From: Tetracladium setigerum
Taxonomy: Eukaryota; Ascomycota; Leotiomycetes; Helotiales
DNA length: 64,000 nucleotides
Reading direction: 5' to 3'
Assembly: GCA_031472005.1 (NCBI GenBank)
Contig: PZJY01000002.1
Coordinates: 1,178,001 to 1,242,000, forward strand
A program made the position numbers and the translations under genes. The notes under the pieces were generated by a model. The model did not search any database, was not told where the DNA came from, and worked only from the letters and a program-made list of their open reading frames with translations. Below, one piece after another: positions 45,894 to 56,920 of the stretch. Each line of letters starts with the position of its first letter. Position 1 is the stretch's first letter.

Positions 45894-46967
45894 TCAAAGC
45901 TCGAGGGCTTTCAGAGCCATCGCCTTAGCACCATCAAAGCTTTTATTTCCGCCAATGAATCCTGCGGCATGAACGAAGACTCCCCCATTGATCCCGCTGA
46001 CTCCGTCCAATTGCTCATCCCGAAATCCTCTCCAGGCTTCTGGCAATGGCTTTCGGCTCTCGAATGAGTCCTTGCTCACAGGAACAGCTTGGATCCTCCA
46101 CTTTGTATCAGGAGATGTCTTCTCGGGGTAAAGAACGTAGACAACCTTCGATTCTCCGCCCTCTTGACCTTCCAATGTGTAGAGGTGGTCCTTCCATGGC
46201 ACCGACTGTCCATCGAACACCAGAATACGTCCTTGCGGGTCATGTTGCAAACGCTTCGACCATGCCTGTACCACAATATCCCGAGCTGGTAGCCACGATC
46301 CCGTGTAGTACCCCAAATCTCTCGAGAACTCTTCTCCCATTCTATTACTTGCAACCAAGAACTTCTCGTCCTCCTGCTTCTGAGCTTCAACAGCGTCGGC
46401 GGGAGTTGGGTCGTTCCAGTTTGGATTCAGCCTCGAGACCATAGCCCCGAGGGAGAAACCACCGTCGCTGAACCTCTTCTCCAAACCAGCGGCAGCAATG
46501 GCCTTTGGATCATAGGCCGAGATGCCATTGTCGTGAGCGTCTAGAGCTTCGATGAAGCTTTCATACAACTTCTGCCACACCACAGAAACCTCATCCGCAT
46601 CCTCAGACACACCTAGATGCTGTGCGATGATTGCTTTGCCAAAATGCATGTACACCAGGCCAGCCGACGAGAGTTTGGTCGTTCGGTTGGGGAAGGTAGT
46701 GTTGAAAGTACGTTGGTGGTGGTCATACCGGTGGACAGAAGCATCGTACTCCCCTCCTACATCCACCACAGTATGGCAGGTTTGCAGGAGAGCTGGATCT
46801 CTGGTTCGAATGAGCTGAGAGGATTGGTATGCGGGTAGCAGGCGCAACATGTAAACGGCAAGGGCTTCGTCGGCATGGAAATGGCCATTATGGGTGCCAA
46901 TGGTGAGGGGAGATGTCTTCAACCTCTTTGCTGATGATTCTGCCATTTTCAGACTTGTTCGAAGCAT
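45894..46967 (-). CDS. MYG1: MYG1 family protein (DHH-like exonuclease)
   Basis: Metal-dependent hydrolase fold; human MYG1 is a 3'-5' RNA exonuclease acting in nucleus and mitochondria. Intronless. I start at ATG 46967 (MLRTSLKMAES); a second in-frame ATG at 46946 could give a shorter product, and dual starts would fit dual localisation. 357 residues. Motifs: IGTHNGHFHADEALAVYML, VVDVGGEYDASVHRYDHHQ, RTFNTTFP, DAHDNGIS (metal ligands), and the C-terminal GFIGGNKSFDGAKAMALKAL. The frame continues upstream without ATG through AAT/ACC repeats, which I regard as leader. Confidence 0.93.
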   Translation of the reverse strand: MLRTSLKMAESSAKRLKTSPLTIGTHNGHFHADEALAVYMLRLLPAYQSSQLIRTRDPALLQTCHTVVDVGGEYDASVHRYDHHQRTFNTTFPNRTTKLSSAGLVYMHFGKAIIAQHLGVSEDADEVSVVWQKLYESFIEALDAHDNGISAYDPKAIAAAGLEKRFSDGGFSLGAMVSRLNPNWNDPTPADAVEAQKQEDEKFLVASNRMGEEFSRDLGYYTGSWLPARDIVVQAWSKRLQHDPQGRILVFDGQSVPWKDHLYTLEGQEGGESKVVYVLYPEKTSPDTKWRIQAVPVSKDSFESRKPLPEAWRGFRDEQLDGVSGINGGVFVHAAGFIGGNKSFDGAKAMALKALEL

Positions 46968-47984
46968 GCAATAACGAGGGTGTAGGTATGATTTGGGTGG
47001 GATGTTTTGCTGCTGAAAGAAATGTCGTTGCAGTTTGGTGTTGGAATTGGTATTGGTATTGGTATTGCGAATTGAAGTTTTTACTTTCAACACTCTCTCA
47101 CTCTCTCACTCACTTTCTCTTCCCGTGTTTCCCTTTCCCCTCCACCACACCGCCCACCACATGTGGTATGCCAAGTACGGCTTATGTAAGAGAGCCACCT
47201 GCCATTCTCAGCCTGGCTGCTACGGGAACCTAAAATCATAGGGAAGCGGAAGCCCAAAAACCCAAAGCAAACCCTAAAATAATAACGTGCACGAGAAAGA
47301 TTCCACCTGCCAATAATTAATCAACCCTCCACATTGTTATTCCTCCGCAATATCCTCCTCCTACTCTTCCTCCTCCTCCTCCTCCCCCCTCCTCCCTCCC
47401 TACCACTGCGAGTTCACGATGTTGGCATGAACGATCCCTTGAACGCAAAAGTGCAATACCTCAGGACTTCAGGTTGGAAGAAACCAAAGCTCCCAAGCCG
47501 TCGCCTCGCCCTGCACCAACTCAACTTCCACTTTTCTCACCGTCACTTGCGTGCTTGAGCTACTATCCAAATTCCACTAAAACCGAGCACACGACCAAAC
47601 CCTCCACTCGCGCAACCTCTGCGGAAGAAGGAGGCGCCTCCAGGTGCGCAGTCCGAAGACCTCTCTCCATCCGCAAAACACCGACGTTGCTTGCCAGCTT
47701 TGCTCGTGCAAGTATTTTCGCACACCACATTCTTCAAATTTCGGCTCCCTTTGGGCCCGCAGCATAGAGAACAACACTTGAGAATAGAGGGCAGAGGCTT
47801 CTATGGACTCGCATTTCCAAGAACATACGCTTTCTTTTCTATCCAGAATAGAGAGTATCGAGGGTAATCTACACCGACGCGTTTTCCCACCTTGCCGCGC
47901 CTGAAGACAATCCCGAAAGAGGACTTTCAACAACATAGTCAAGCCAAGCGCGCTTCATCGCACGCTTTGGCGCAGAGAGTGCCG
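46968..47984. other. Divergent intergenic region MYG1 / ICE2
   Basis: About 1 kb with a TTGGTA repeat near 47040-47066 and a CTC/TCC-rich tract near 47345-47400. No gene seen. Confidence 0.55.
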
Positions 47985-49350
47985 ATGTGGTTCTTTAGGA
48001 TCCTCTCCTCTTCGATATTTCTTCTCACCATCATTCTCTCAATACCTATAGCCTTCGATGTCGGTGGACGAGATTGTGGCCTGGCCTTTTCGCTGTCGCT
48101 CTTTTACTTCTACTTCTTCTACTCGACCTTAAAACTGGCCACACCTGACAACTCAAGGGGAAGATGGGCGCTGGTACAGCTTGTTGGCTTGTCGCAGTGG
48201 GTGCTGTTGCCCGGACTGTTGATTTGGAGTATGAATCGGTTCGCGATAGATGCGAACGCAAGTGGGGATTGGGTTGCAAGAACCTTTGATGGCAAGAGGG
48301 CGCAGGATCATGGTCTAAGGGAGTGGTTTTTTGGTCCTAAAGGTCTCCTCGAGGCCTTGACTGTGGGTACATGGGATAAATTGCTTCGCTACTCTACCCC
48401 ATTTTTCCAATTAGCGGAAGGCTTCTGTAGTTTGCTTGTGATTCAGGCAGCAGGGCAAATTACGAGGTTCCTCGTAAATGGCAGACGGAGTGACACGTGG
48501 ATGGTAAGATATTGTGTTCTGTGGATTTGGGTTTCTGTGGTACTAATGTCAGTGCAGATTGGCTTGCTTGTACTTTCGGCATCGATCATTTCCAGCTCTG
48601 TATACTTCCTCTGGAGAATTGTCAACTTTCCAGAAATCAGCAACGTGGACAGCACATTGATCGGCGTTACTGTCACATGCGTGGTCTTCCTGTGCGCATG
48701 GGGATTGGAAGCGGGAGAGGGAATCCAGTGGAGAGCTCACTGCTCTTTGCTTATGTTGTGTTGTGTTTATATCAAATCTTCACTGATTACCTTCCCAGCG
48801 AAGGTGCCGAATCTTCAGCGCCTCCAGCACAGCCAGATTTCCCACCTTTCCACCAATAATTATGGCTTCGTACACTACTCTTCTGCACATTTTATCAACA
48901 CTCCCTTCGGCGGTTCACTCGGGGTTTACCTTCTTCTACGCCGCCTTTCAAACCATCACTGCATCAGTTATTATTTCTCTCGCCTACCGAATCTTCGTGT
49001 TTTACGCAGCCACACGAATCATTCCAGCTGTCCGGGAGGCAGGGCAACGCGGCCTAACACAGGAACCAAGTCTTGAAGACAGTGACGGGGCTGGAAAGAT
49101 TTTGGGGCTGCTGAGTTGGTTCAGTCCCTCAATACTTGTTGCTGTCTACACGAGTCTTTTGATGACTCACTTTTCCACTACTTCGGGCGAAGCAAATGGC
49201 ACGGAATGGTGGACTTTGCAGGGTGGTGATACTGGTGGAAATATCTGGCGGTGGATTAATATCGCGGCCTCTATGGCGTTGTATGCGCTGGAGCTTTATT
49301 TGGGGAAAGAGGATGGGGAGACACTTACCGCTCACTGGAAGATAGACTGA
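47985..49350 (+). CDS. ICE2: ER membrane protein ICE2, frame-broken
   Basis: Polytopic ER protein needed for cortical ER inheritance and membrane-lipid balance (Ice2 restrains the Pah1 activator Nem1-Spo7 in yeast). Exons 47985-48503 and 48558-49350. Start MWFFRILSSSIFLLTII is typical; FDVGGRDCGLAFSLSLFYFY follows, with about eight hydrophobic spans. Two frame breaks: FLCAWG must shift to IGSGRGNPVESSLLFAYVV (one G in the run 48700-48703), and PAQPDFPPF to PPIIMASYTTLL (one C at 48850-48851). With both, 437 residues result, the family length. C-terminal ISLAYRIFVFYAATRIIPAVRE and WWTLQGGDTGGNIWRW are intact. The 54-nt intron is stop-free. Confidence 0.9.
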
Positions 49351-50459
49351 AAAGATTTGAAGACGTTTCCTTTGTCACTTATTCCAGTTCGCCTGGAAAG
49401 GCGTATTCTGGCAGAAAGAGAGAACAACAGAAGAGGGAGGGGAGAGAGAGAGTGTGTGTGTGTGTATGTGTGTGAAAGAAAGCACGCCAGCAAGAGATCT
49501 CTCGCAAGAGTCAAAGTTGGATTCAGAACATAGTACGGCGGTCAGAACAAAGGTGGTAGTAGCGGACCAGAGGAGAGGCGTGACCGAACCAGAGCTGGGA
49601 AATCTCATCCCAAAATTGCCACGGCGATTTACAGGATTTGAACATGGGAGCGTCTTGTTTGCACTTGGCGTGGCGTTTGGGTGGTGCCGGGATGCATGGC
49701 CATACCTTTTTCTGCGTTATTGTGGTGCCGCAGCGGTGAGAACTTGAGAAGTCGGAAGTGCTGCAGAATCGACCAGTACAGTCAAACCCCTTTAAAACAC
49801 CAAAGAATCCCAAATGAAAATGCTGCAACAAATCAAGAAGAGTCGTTGAACAATTACCAGTGATGGCTCTATATATATGTACGTACTTTCTGATGATAGG
49901 TACCTACCTACTGTAGGACAGTGTAACTGTACAGTACTGTGCGTACAGTAGCCAGAAACGAATCTCCAACGAGATGATTGTGGCAATCATACTCCGTAGT
50001 CCGGAAGAAGGTAACATTTTACGTTAGGTATCCACATGGGGAGGATTTACTCTCCTTCCGAGTGTTCGCAAAGCTTATCTATCCCAAGGTGGGGGGGTAT
50101 CCAGGTATACAGGTATCCTGGAGCTGCCCCTGTCTCTTGTGAGTCCTCCCCCAGTCCTCAACACTCAACAATGCACGTTGATTGACGCAAATGCTGATTG
50201 ATCCATTCAACACTCTACTGTTCTGGAACACAGCAACACCCACCGCTCTGAGACACCTTTCCTCCTGTTATATAGCTAGCTATATATCTATAGGTATACC
50301 TAGAGATATATATATACACACAACTCCTTCCCCCTCTTCGTTGTTGCGACTCTTGTCACTCTTGATATCTCTCTATCTCATCATCTCTTCCCCTCCCATC
50401 TGCACAACTGCCACAACTTCATCCATCCTTCAACAGCACATCCCCCCAACCTTCCAACT
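49351..50459. other. Intergenic region
   Basis: About 1.1 kb. Contains a GA/TG simple repeat at 49441-49474, GGTACC/TACCTACC and GTACAGTACTGT sequence at 49898-49950, and a TATA/ATAG-rich tract at 50270-50320 just upstream of the next gene. No gene seen. Confidence 0.55.
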
Positions 50460-51276
50460 ATGAGCCGAGTCACCCCTATTCCTCCGCCCGTGAAGAGGCT
50501 CTTTCTTCAATCCGTTCGAAGAATCAGCTCGAGTTCAAGCTCTGCACATCCATCACCTCTGATAGACTCGAGGTCGCGAATCAATGTTTACCTACCCCGC
50601 GCCCATAAAGACCTCAAAGCAGAGTGCGTCAAGCGTAACTTGAAGCATTCTGGCAACAAGTCCGAGCTGGTTGAACGCTTAGCCGCGCATGACCTGATTG
50701 CTTCCCATGCATACCACACCATGGGAGCTGGTTCTGCTTCAGCTTCTCGACCAGTTGCTCAAGCTACTCGAATCATTCCTTTGATGCAAGGTTTCAATTT
50801 CCATACCTCTGCTCCTAAACACGCTGTGCACGACAATTCCACCATCGGTAAGAACCCCCAATAACACCTGGTCTCGATCAATCACTAATGATATACTAGA
50901 CTTCGCATTCCTCCCAGAATTTGAAAGCGAGGCTTCCCAGGATCCTTTCTCGAGAATTCGTGTTCCGCTCCTCCCGGACAACTACACGCCTGATCGATCG
51001 GCCAACTCTCCGCACGCTTTGGAAACACTCGATGGAGCGGTGTTGGGTTCGGAAATTAGCATTGTAGCCGCACATCCAGAACAAGTCACAGCGGCTCTCT
51101 CGGAAGTCGTTGGGAATGAAGGCCTTGACGTTGATATTGGACAGTGGACCTCGATCTTCTCCACTTCCAGCAGCAAGGAGCCCAGTGAGGTTGGTATCTT
51201 CATGGAGATTTGGACCAGTATGCTCGACGATGTCTTCGGTGAAAAGGCCAGGAAAGGAAAGATTGTTGGTGTATAA
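50460..51276 (+). CDS. SAP-domain mitochondrial protein, AIM34-like
   Basis: Exons 50460-50847 and 50900-51276, 254 residues. The N-terminus (MSRVTPIPPPVKRLFLQSVRR) is basic and Ser-rich, a likely mitochondrial presequence. A SAP helix-extension-helix lies at about 47-80 (LPRAHKDLKAECVKRNLKHS, GNKSELVERLAAHD), which usually binds nucleic acid. The remainder includes FLPEFESEASQDPFSRI and a region of about 100 residues without a motif I know. Domain order and size resemble yeast Aim34; the assignment is tentative. The intron GTAAGA...ATATACTAG is 52 nt. Confidence 0.75.
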
Positions 51277-51748
51277 TGTGGGGCTGGTAGTTCTCGAGGT
51301 GTTTTGTCGGTCAGCGAGAGAATGGTGATTTTTGGACCTGAAAGTGCTTCTAGTTGTCCATATACTTATCCTCGGGTGGGCTGGGAGTTCTAAGAATGGC
51401 GCAGTGCTCGTTTGCTTAATTCAGTCTCTGCAGGGTTTTAAATAGTATCCTTATAATGAATCATTCCTTGGTCGTGACGTCCTTTGTTGACTTTAATCTT
51501 CCTGCTTTCCATTGTGAATTCTTATATAAGCAGAATTTTTAGACCTGCCCATGAAGAGAACTATCTTTACGTTAAGTCTGACATGTTTCACTCTTATACT
51601 TGATAAATCATGTCATAGTTACCCCATTTCAATCTATTCACATTAAGAATCAACTCGACGTCTTGGGAGCAATGTAATCTACGCGAAGCTCCCGCAATGT
51701 CTCTTCCACAACATCATATAAGAGAGCCAACACTCCTCCTAATCTCAG
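51277..51748. other. Convergent intergenic region
   Basis: 3' flanks of the SAP gene and the SDR gene; nothing further seen. Confidence 0.6.
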
Positions 51749-52927
51749 CTAGTCATTCTGTCCCAATCCCGCATCTGCAGATTGTTAAGAAAGTGTTGTG
51801 ATATCTCTCAAAACAGATTGTGTCAACTTACCAATTTGGATTTTCTGCCCAGTCATTGAACTATTCTTCGCCGTGTCGATGAACGCTTGTGCACAGTCTT
51901 CCAAGTCCGTCTAACTCCCACATTAGCAAGTAGCACTTCCTCCCCACCGGTTGACTTTGTAAGAGAGGAAGAAGTCTCACATCTTTCTTCAGCCAAGATT
52001 TCTCCCTCATTGCTGCCACCATCTCCTCGCTGTATTTCGTGCCCTAGAATTCCAACATCAAGTCAGTCTTCCACATTCCGCTCTAACCGATATCTTTACC
52101 ACAACATACCCACTCCGTAGCCAACCAACCCGGCAGAACAGCATTGACTCTGGTCTTCGGACCCTGCGAACTCGCTAGCCCCTTCATCAGATGCAATTGC
52201 GCCGCCTTGGTCACGCTGTAGGGCAGGCTACTTCCCGATGCATTTCGGCCTGCGATAGAGGATGTCATGATGAAGACGCCACCATCGGGATTGGACTTGA
52301 AGGTTGCCTCTGCCTCACGCATCAGGAAGAACTGGGATTTGACATTGACGGCGTAGCATTTATCCCAATCCTCGACAGTGGGCAGGGAGAGATCTGAGAA
52401 GGTCGAGAAGCGAGTGTAGCCCTGGGAGTCAGATGTTAAAGATACAGCTCAGACGAGGAGAGTGGAGGATTGGAGACTTACAGCGTTATTAATGATGATA
52501 TCTAGCCCACCAAAAGCAGTGATTGTCTCTTTGACCACACGTACACAGTCCTCTTCAATCCCCATATCCTATCGGAACGTCAGCTTTATGATATTTTAGA
52601 TCGGAAGTAGAGCATTGTAGCTAGCGTTACTCACTCCCTGAATTAGAACCACCTTTCCGTTGTATTCATTCTTGATCTTCTCGGCCACGGCCTCTCCTCT
52701 CGACAGGCTGGTCACATAGTTGATAGCGACATGTGCGCCCTCTGCAGCGAATTTGAGCGAAATGAACTCCCCGAGACCTCTATGATGAAGATGTCAGCCG
52801 CTGCCAGGAGATATCTCAAGCTACTTGACATGTCACTGGTGTCAAGGCGGGGTGGATGAGTGAGCGAGTATAACTACCTGGAACCACCGGTGATGAGGAC
52901 ATTTCTTCCCTTCAATGAGTATGGCAT
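51749..52927 (-). CDS. Short-chain dehydrogenase/reductase
   Basis: Classical SDR with seven exons: 52927-52878, 52779-52635, 52568-52482, 52421-52110, 52043-51981, 51910-51832 and 51774-51749, 253 residues. TGGSRGLG (residues 13-20, split by the first intron) binds the cofactor, preceded by RNVLI. IINNAG, MTSSIAG (catalytic Ser) and YSVTKAAQLH (Tyr and Lys) follow. VNAVLPGWLATEWGTKYSEE is the substrate loop and GQKIQIDAGLG the C-terminal signature. The GGSR after strand 1 suggests an NADP-preferring 3-oxoacyl-ACP-reductase-like enzyme, but the substrate cannot be told. All seven exons join in frame. Confidence 0.88.
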
Positions 52928-53700
52928 ATTTCTGGTGACTTTGGTGACTCTGGTGACTCTCATGACTCTCGTGACAGGTGCAAACAAATGTCTGAGAGGA
53001 TGGATAGGTCTCCCGCAATAATGGGTTGTGCTCTGGTACTGCACTGTATCAATATCCCACTTCAGCACCCAGACAGAAAGAGTCACACACACACACACAC
53101 ACACACCACACCAGAAGAAGTGGGGTGGTTCCTTCCTGCCCCGCAATACAGTACAGTAATTGCGAACTGCGAGTCCCCCGTTTGATGTTTGTTCGGGGCC
53201 GAATGCAGAAAAGGTGCGTTTAATACTACCTAAGATACTTACCTACTTACATACAGTACTGACAGTAACATGAAATTACCGTGGATACCTAGGATGATAA
53301 GATTCAAGAGTAGGTAGGTCGGTAGGTACAGTACCTGTATTGCGGATAATGAGCCGTGATGGTGCCGGGGGAAAGTAGGCAGGTATAATAACACGTAGTA
53401 TTGGAATTGCTATCAAGAGAAGAAACATATCACACCATGACTGGGGACCTTTTCAAGAGAAGTGCATTATTAATCGTTTGATTCCTTGCAATGATACCCC
53501 GTTGTTTGCTATTGTACAACTGGACTTAAACCTGCCAGCAATCATCATCATCATCATCATCGAGACCATCACGATGCGAAGAGAAAACTAACAAATCAGG
53601 AGAAGTCATGTATGTCCCTGCCCGCAGACCACATTTATGCCTGCCTGATATCCTCACATGACGATAGCAGCGACTACTTTTCTGATTGTGTAAGGCCAAC
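52928..53700. other. Intergenic region
   Basis: About 770 bp with GGTGACT-type repeats just upstream of the SDR start (52938-52975), an (AC)n tract at 53083-53105, GTACAGTAC/GGTAGGTAC motifs at 53150-53335 and (ATC)n at 53541-53561. No gene seen. Confidence 0.6.
53083..53105. repeat. (AC)n microsatellite
   Basis: About eleven CA/AC dinucleotides in tandem, read directly. Confidence 0.9.
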
Positions 53701-54175
53701 TTAACGGCTCTTCAACTTGTCGTCCTCGTCAATGCTACCCTCCGAAGACTCGGTGTTGATACGGCTGGTTGGTGAGAGCTCTTCCTCATCACCAAGAGCC
53801 CCATGGACGTCCTCCTCGAAGACCGGGTCGCTCTCGACGTGCTCGAACTTGGTCTTGAAATCCTTCAGGCCAGCGGTGTAGGAGCTGCTGTTGGATCGGC
53901 GACGTGCGTTGGCCATGGTGAAGCCACTATCTTGGACTTCCTCGCCATTGATTCCCCTGCACCATCGAATCAGGCGATTGATGAAAGAAGTTGGGATGTG
54001 TGTATAGGCGGGACTTACCAGCCTCCCTTGCCAGCACCGTTCTTCTTGGCCTTCTTTGGGTCGACATCGACATGACCGGACTTTGCAAAGTAACGGGGAG
54101 ATATTCGGTAGCTTCGGCAGTGCCATTGGCAAGGCCAGCATGGTCTCGGTCGTTGTATTTGGTAGTCTTTCCCAT
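53701..54175 (-). CDS. STF2: STF2/TMA10-like small protein, frame-broken
   Basis: Exons 54175-54019 and 53956-53701. MGKTTKYNDRDHAGLANG starts the protein; ATEYLP must shift to RYFAKSGHVDVDPKKAKKNG, AGKGGW, then GINGEEVQDSGFTMANARRR across the intron. One base in the four-G run 54095-54098 restores the frame and gives 137 residues. The pattern YFAKSGxxxxDPKKxKKNGxGKGGWG matches the Stf2/Tma10 family (hyaluronan/mRNA-binding type; yeast members associate with ATP-synthase regulation, ribosomes and stress tolerance). The C-terminal third is acidic. The exact role here is unknown. Confidence 0.8.
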
Positions 54176-54339
54176 TTCTATTTGCGTGGGGTGGATGTTA
54201 GTATATCGACGAGATTGTGTATCAATTGAAGACAGGCTGGGGTAGCTTGGAAGCTATGGTTGCACCAAAAGGTGGGGAGACGATCACGCAGACAAAAGGG
54301 AGAGAGGATGAAGGATGAAGGATAAAGGGTTACTGACTG

Positions 54340-54510
54340 ACGATGGATGGATAGATGGATGTATGGACGGATGGATCAATGGACGGATGGACTGATTGAT
54401 ATGGGTGTATGTGAGAGAGTTGGGTTTGGGAGGAGGAGAAAGACGAGGGGAGAGAGAGAGGGAGAGAGAGTGATGAATGGGTGGATGGATGGATGGATTG
54501 ATTGGATGTC
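54340..54510. repeat. Degenerate GGAT-rich array
   Basis: Many copies of GGAT with spacers (GGATGGATAGATGGATGT style). Read directly; similar in unit to the perfect tract at 17719-17754. Confidence 0.8.
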
Positions 54511-54617
54511 AAAGTTGATGAGAAGGGAGGTGTAGTGAGTTTGTAGATGGAAGGAAGAGAGAGAGAGGGAGATGAGAATCAGCAGAGGGAGGGGTTTATA
54601 AACGGAAGCTTTGACAG

Positions 54618-54676
54618 GGTAAGGTAAGGTAAAGGTAAAGAAAGGTAAAGGTAAAGGTGAGGTACAGTAAGGTACA
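54618..54676. repeat. GGTAA/GGTAAA direct repeats
   Basis: Eight or so near-tandem copies of GGTAA(A/G), ending in GGTACAGTAAGGTACA. Seen directly. Confidence 0.8.
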
Positions 54677-55592
54677 AAGGGCTCGTGACCTCACGCGAGC
54701 AACTTAATCCATAATGGAGGAGGAGAGTAGCGAGGTGAGGTGATCGGCTCGAGTCATCAAGCCATCTCTCAGCTGGCCGGGAGGCTGCGGTAGGGAGGAG
54801 AAGCTGCTGCTGGAGGTGGGATGGGATGGAATGTACAGTACAGTACTGTACGGTATAACACACCTTTCCGTAGGTAGGTAATAGATATTGAATGAAGTAT
54901 ATAGTGTATAAATATATAGATATATACAAGAATGGAGTGAAATGCTTTTACTACCTTACTGATGAATACATTGATTTGGCACTGTACAGCAGGTACCTAG
55001 CTACGTACCAGGCCGTCGGAGCCAAGATGGCGGGGAAGGTGACCGACTTAATCCACTCCACTCCACTCCCTTAGGCTGAAGAGACCCAATAGAGGCAAGG
55101 GGCCACGGCAGTCCACAGGTACCATTGTACTGTACTACTGCTCTGTTAGGAAGCAGAGACTACTACGGCAGTCCGCAAGAGCCAGACCAACACAACACAC
55201 ACCTCGACCAATCATGCACACGCCTACTCTGCATGTCATCATCTCATCCGCTGCCGAAGTCGGATGCCAAGGAAGTCGCTCTCTTTGCTTGGTCAGTGTC
55301 GGACTGTCAGTCACACTCTCTCTCGCTCCTCCGCGGGGGGCGGCGGTCGGCCCATGCAACTTTTTTTATTCCGTGGGAGTACTCACTCTAATTCTCTACT
55401 TCTACTTACTTATGATTATTTCAACAGTCTACTTCTCCAACACTTCTCCGACCACCAAGTAAACACCTTGCGGTCATATCTGCCTATGCATTGGTGAGGT
55501 GATAAGATTCCCATCCTCAAATCTCTTCACTCCTTTTCTTCTTCTCCTCTTCTTCTTCTTCATCTTCTCCCCAAATCAACAACCCCTCCATC

Positions 55593-56693
55593 ATGGCCCC
55601 CTCATTCACAATCGATAACGATTCCGACTTCAACCCACCCATCACCACCACCACCTCATCCTCCTCCCCCTCCTTCTCCAAATCCTCCTCCTCCTTCGGC
55701 CCAAGAACCCTCTTGCTCGCCCCTCCCTCCATTGCAAGCCATGAAGAAAGCCTGCGCAATGTCATCTCCACCTACGACCGTTCCATCACCGACCTGCAAA
55801 TGCTCGATCGCCTCTCCGCCGGCCTTATCACACTACCCGACTCAACCTACGATCTAATCCTCATCCTTACAGATGTCGACGGCACGCGAACCGAATCTTC
55901 ACGGCTGCTGGGCCGAGATGTGTTTGCCAGAATTGTACAGGCTTTGAAGGACGGCGGAAAACTACAGGCCCAGGATGGCCAATTCGCCAAGGGCGCGGAG
56001 GACCAGAAGAGAGAGGCTATTCTGGCAGGTTTAATGGCCGAGGGAGACTCGATGGTCAAGCCTGACTTCAGTGCGAGCACCGCTGTCCCACTACGACTCC
56101 TACGGAGGAAGGACAAGAACACTGCGACGGTGGCAGATGCACCTGCCGTCATGGCACCACCGGTCATTGAAAAGAGAAAAAGCGTAGACATGTCACAGAG
56201 CAAGCCAGTAGGCGTGGGATTTGTGGACTTCAGTGATGATTTTGGTGATCCTATGATTACTGATGAGGATGAGGACGATGAACTCATCGATGAGGATACT
56301 CTTCTGACAGAAGAAGACATCAGGAATGGCGCGCTGCCTCGTAAGTACAATCTCCACTGTACACGTTCATTGTTGACCATGATAGCCCCTGAGTGTATTC
56401 CAAAGGTGGGAAAGCGCAAACGAGCGTGTAAGGACTGCACCTGCGGTCTCGCCCAGCGAATCGCCGAAGAGGACGCTGCCATAAGAGCGAATGCCGACGC
56501 ACAACTCCGGACTCTGAAATTGGGGGCGGATGACCTGGCTGAAGTTGACTTTACTGTGGAAGGAAAGGTCGGTTCTTGCGGTAATTGCAGTCTAGGTGAC
56601 GCTTTCCGGTGTGATGGTTGTCCTTATATTGGGATGCCAGCCTTCAAGCCCGGAGAGGAAGTTCGACTGCTCAACAATGATGCACAATTCTAA
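55593..56693 (+). CDS. DRE2: Cytosolic Fe-S assembly protein DRE2 (anamorsin)
   Basis: Electron donor with Tah18 for cytosolic iron-sulphur assembly. Exons 55593-56340 and 56386-56693, 351 residues. A degenerate SAM-methyltransferase-like domain (GPRTLLLAPPSIASHEESLR to LILILTD) is followed by a linker with GVGFVDFSDDFGDPMITDED and the CIAPIN1 domain. This has CIPKVGKRKRACKDCTCG, from Cys253, as the [2Fe-2S] site, and CGNCSLGDAFRCDGC, the twin CX2C site. The 45-nt intron (GTAAGT...ATGATAG) is stop-free and in phase; splicing gives LPPPEC, the family form. Confidence 0.94.
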   Translation: MAPSFTIDNDSDFNPPITTTTSSSSPSFSKSSSSFGPRTLLLAPPSIASHEESLRNVISTYDRSITDLQMLDRLSAGLITLPDSTYDLILILTDVDGTRTESSRLLGRDVFARIVQALKDGGKLQAQDGQFAKGAEDQKREAILAGLMAEGDSMVKPDFSASTAVPLRLLRRKDKNTATVADAPAVMAPPVIEKRKSVDMSQSKPVGVGFVDFSDDFGDPMITDEDEDDELIDEDTLLTEEDIRNGALPRKYNLHCTRSLLTMIAPECIPKVGKRKRACKDCTCGLAQRIAEEDAAIRANADAQLRTLKLGADDLAEVDFTVEGKVGSCGNCSLGDAFRCDGCPYIGMPAFKPGEEVRLLNNDAQF

Positions 56694-56920
56694 AAGTCGC
56701 TTTTGCTTTGGCGTTCTTCATAGAGGTGTAGGAGTGTGGTATCATGGAATCTGGGTGGAATTTGTCAGGCTTGGTAGATGATATGGCGTTTCCGGAGGGA
56801 GAAGGTAAACGAGCTGTCTCGATATCCAGGGTAGATGCTGAATGTGAATTATTTACTCGCGTTGTTATATTGGATCCCCTTTTGGAAATATGTCCGTTCG
56901 CGTAAGGTTAGTGAGAGGAC
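56694..56920. other. Convergent intergenic region
   Basis: 227 bp between DRE2 and FMT1 stop codons; nothing seen. Confidence 0.6.

Larger units (their letters stand above)
54176..55592. other. Divergent intergenic region STF2 / DRE2, repeat-rich
   Basis: About 1.4 kb. Holds a degenerate GGAT array (54340-54510), GGTAA/GGTAAA direct repeats (54618-54676), ATGTACAGTACAGTACTGTAC palindromes (54831-54851) and a TTC/CTT tract immediately before DRE2. No gene seen. Confidence 0.6.
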
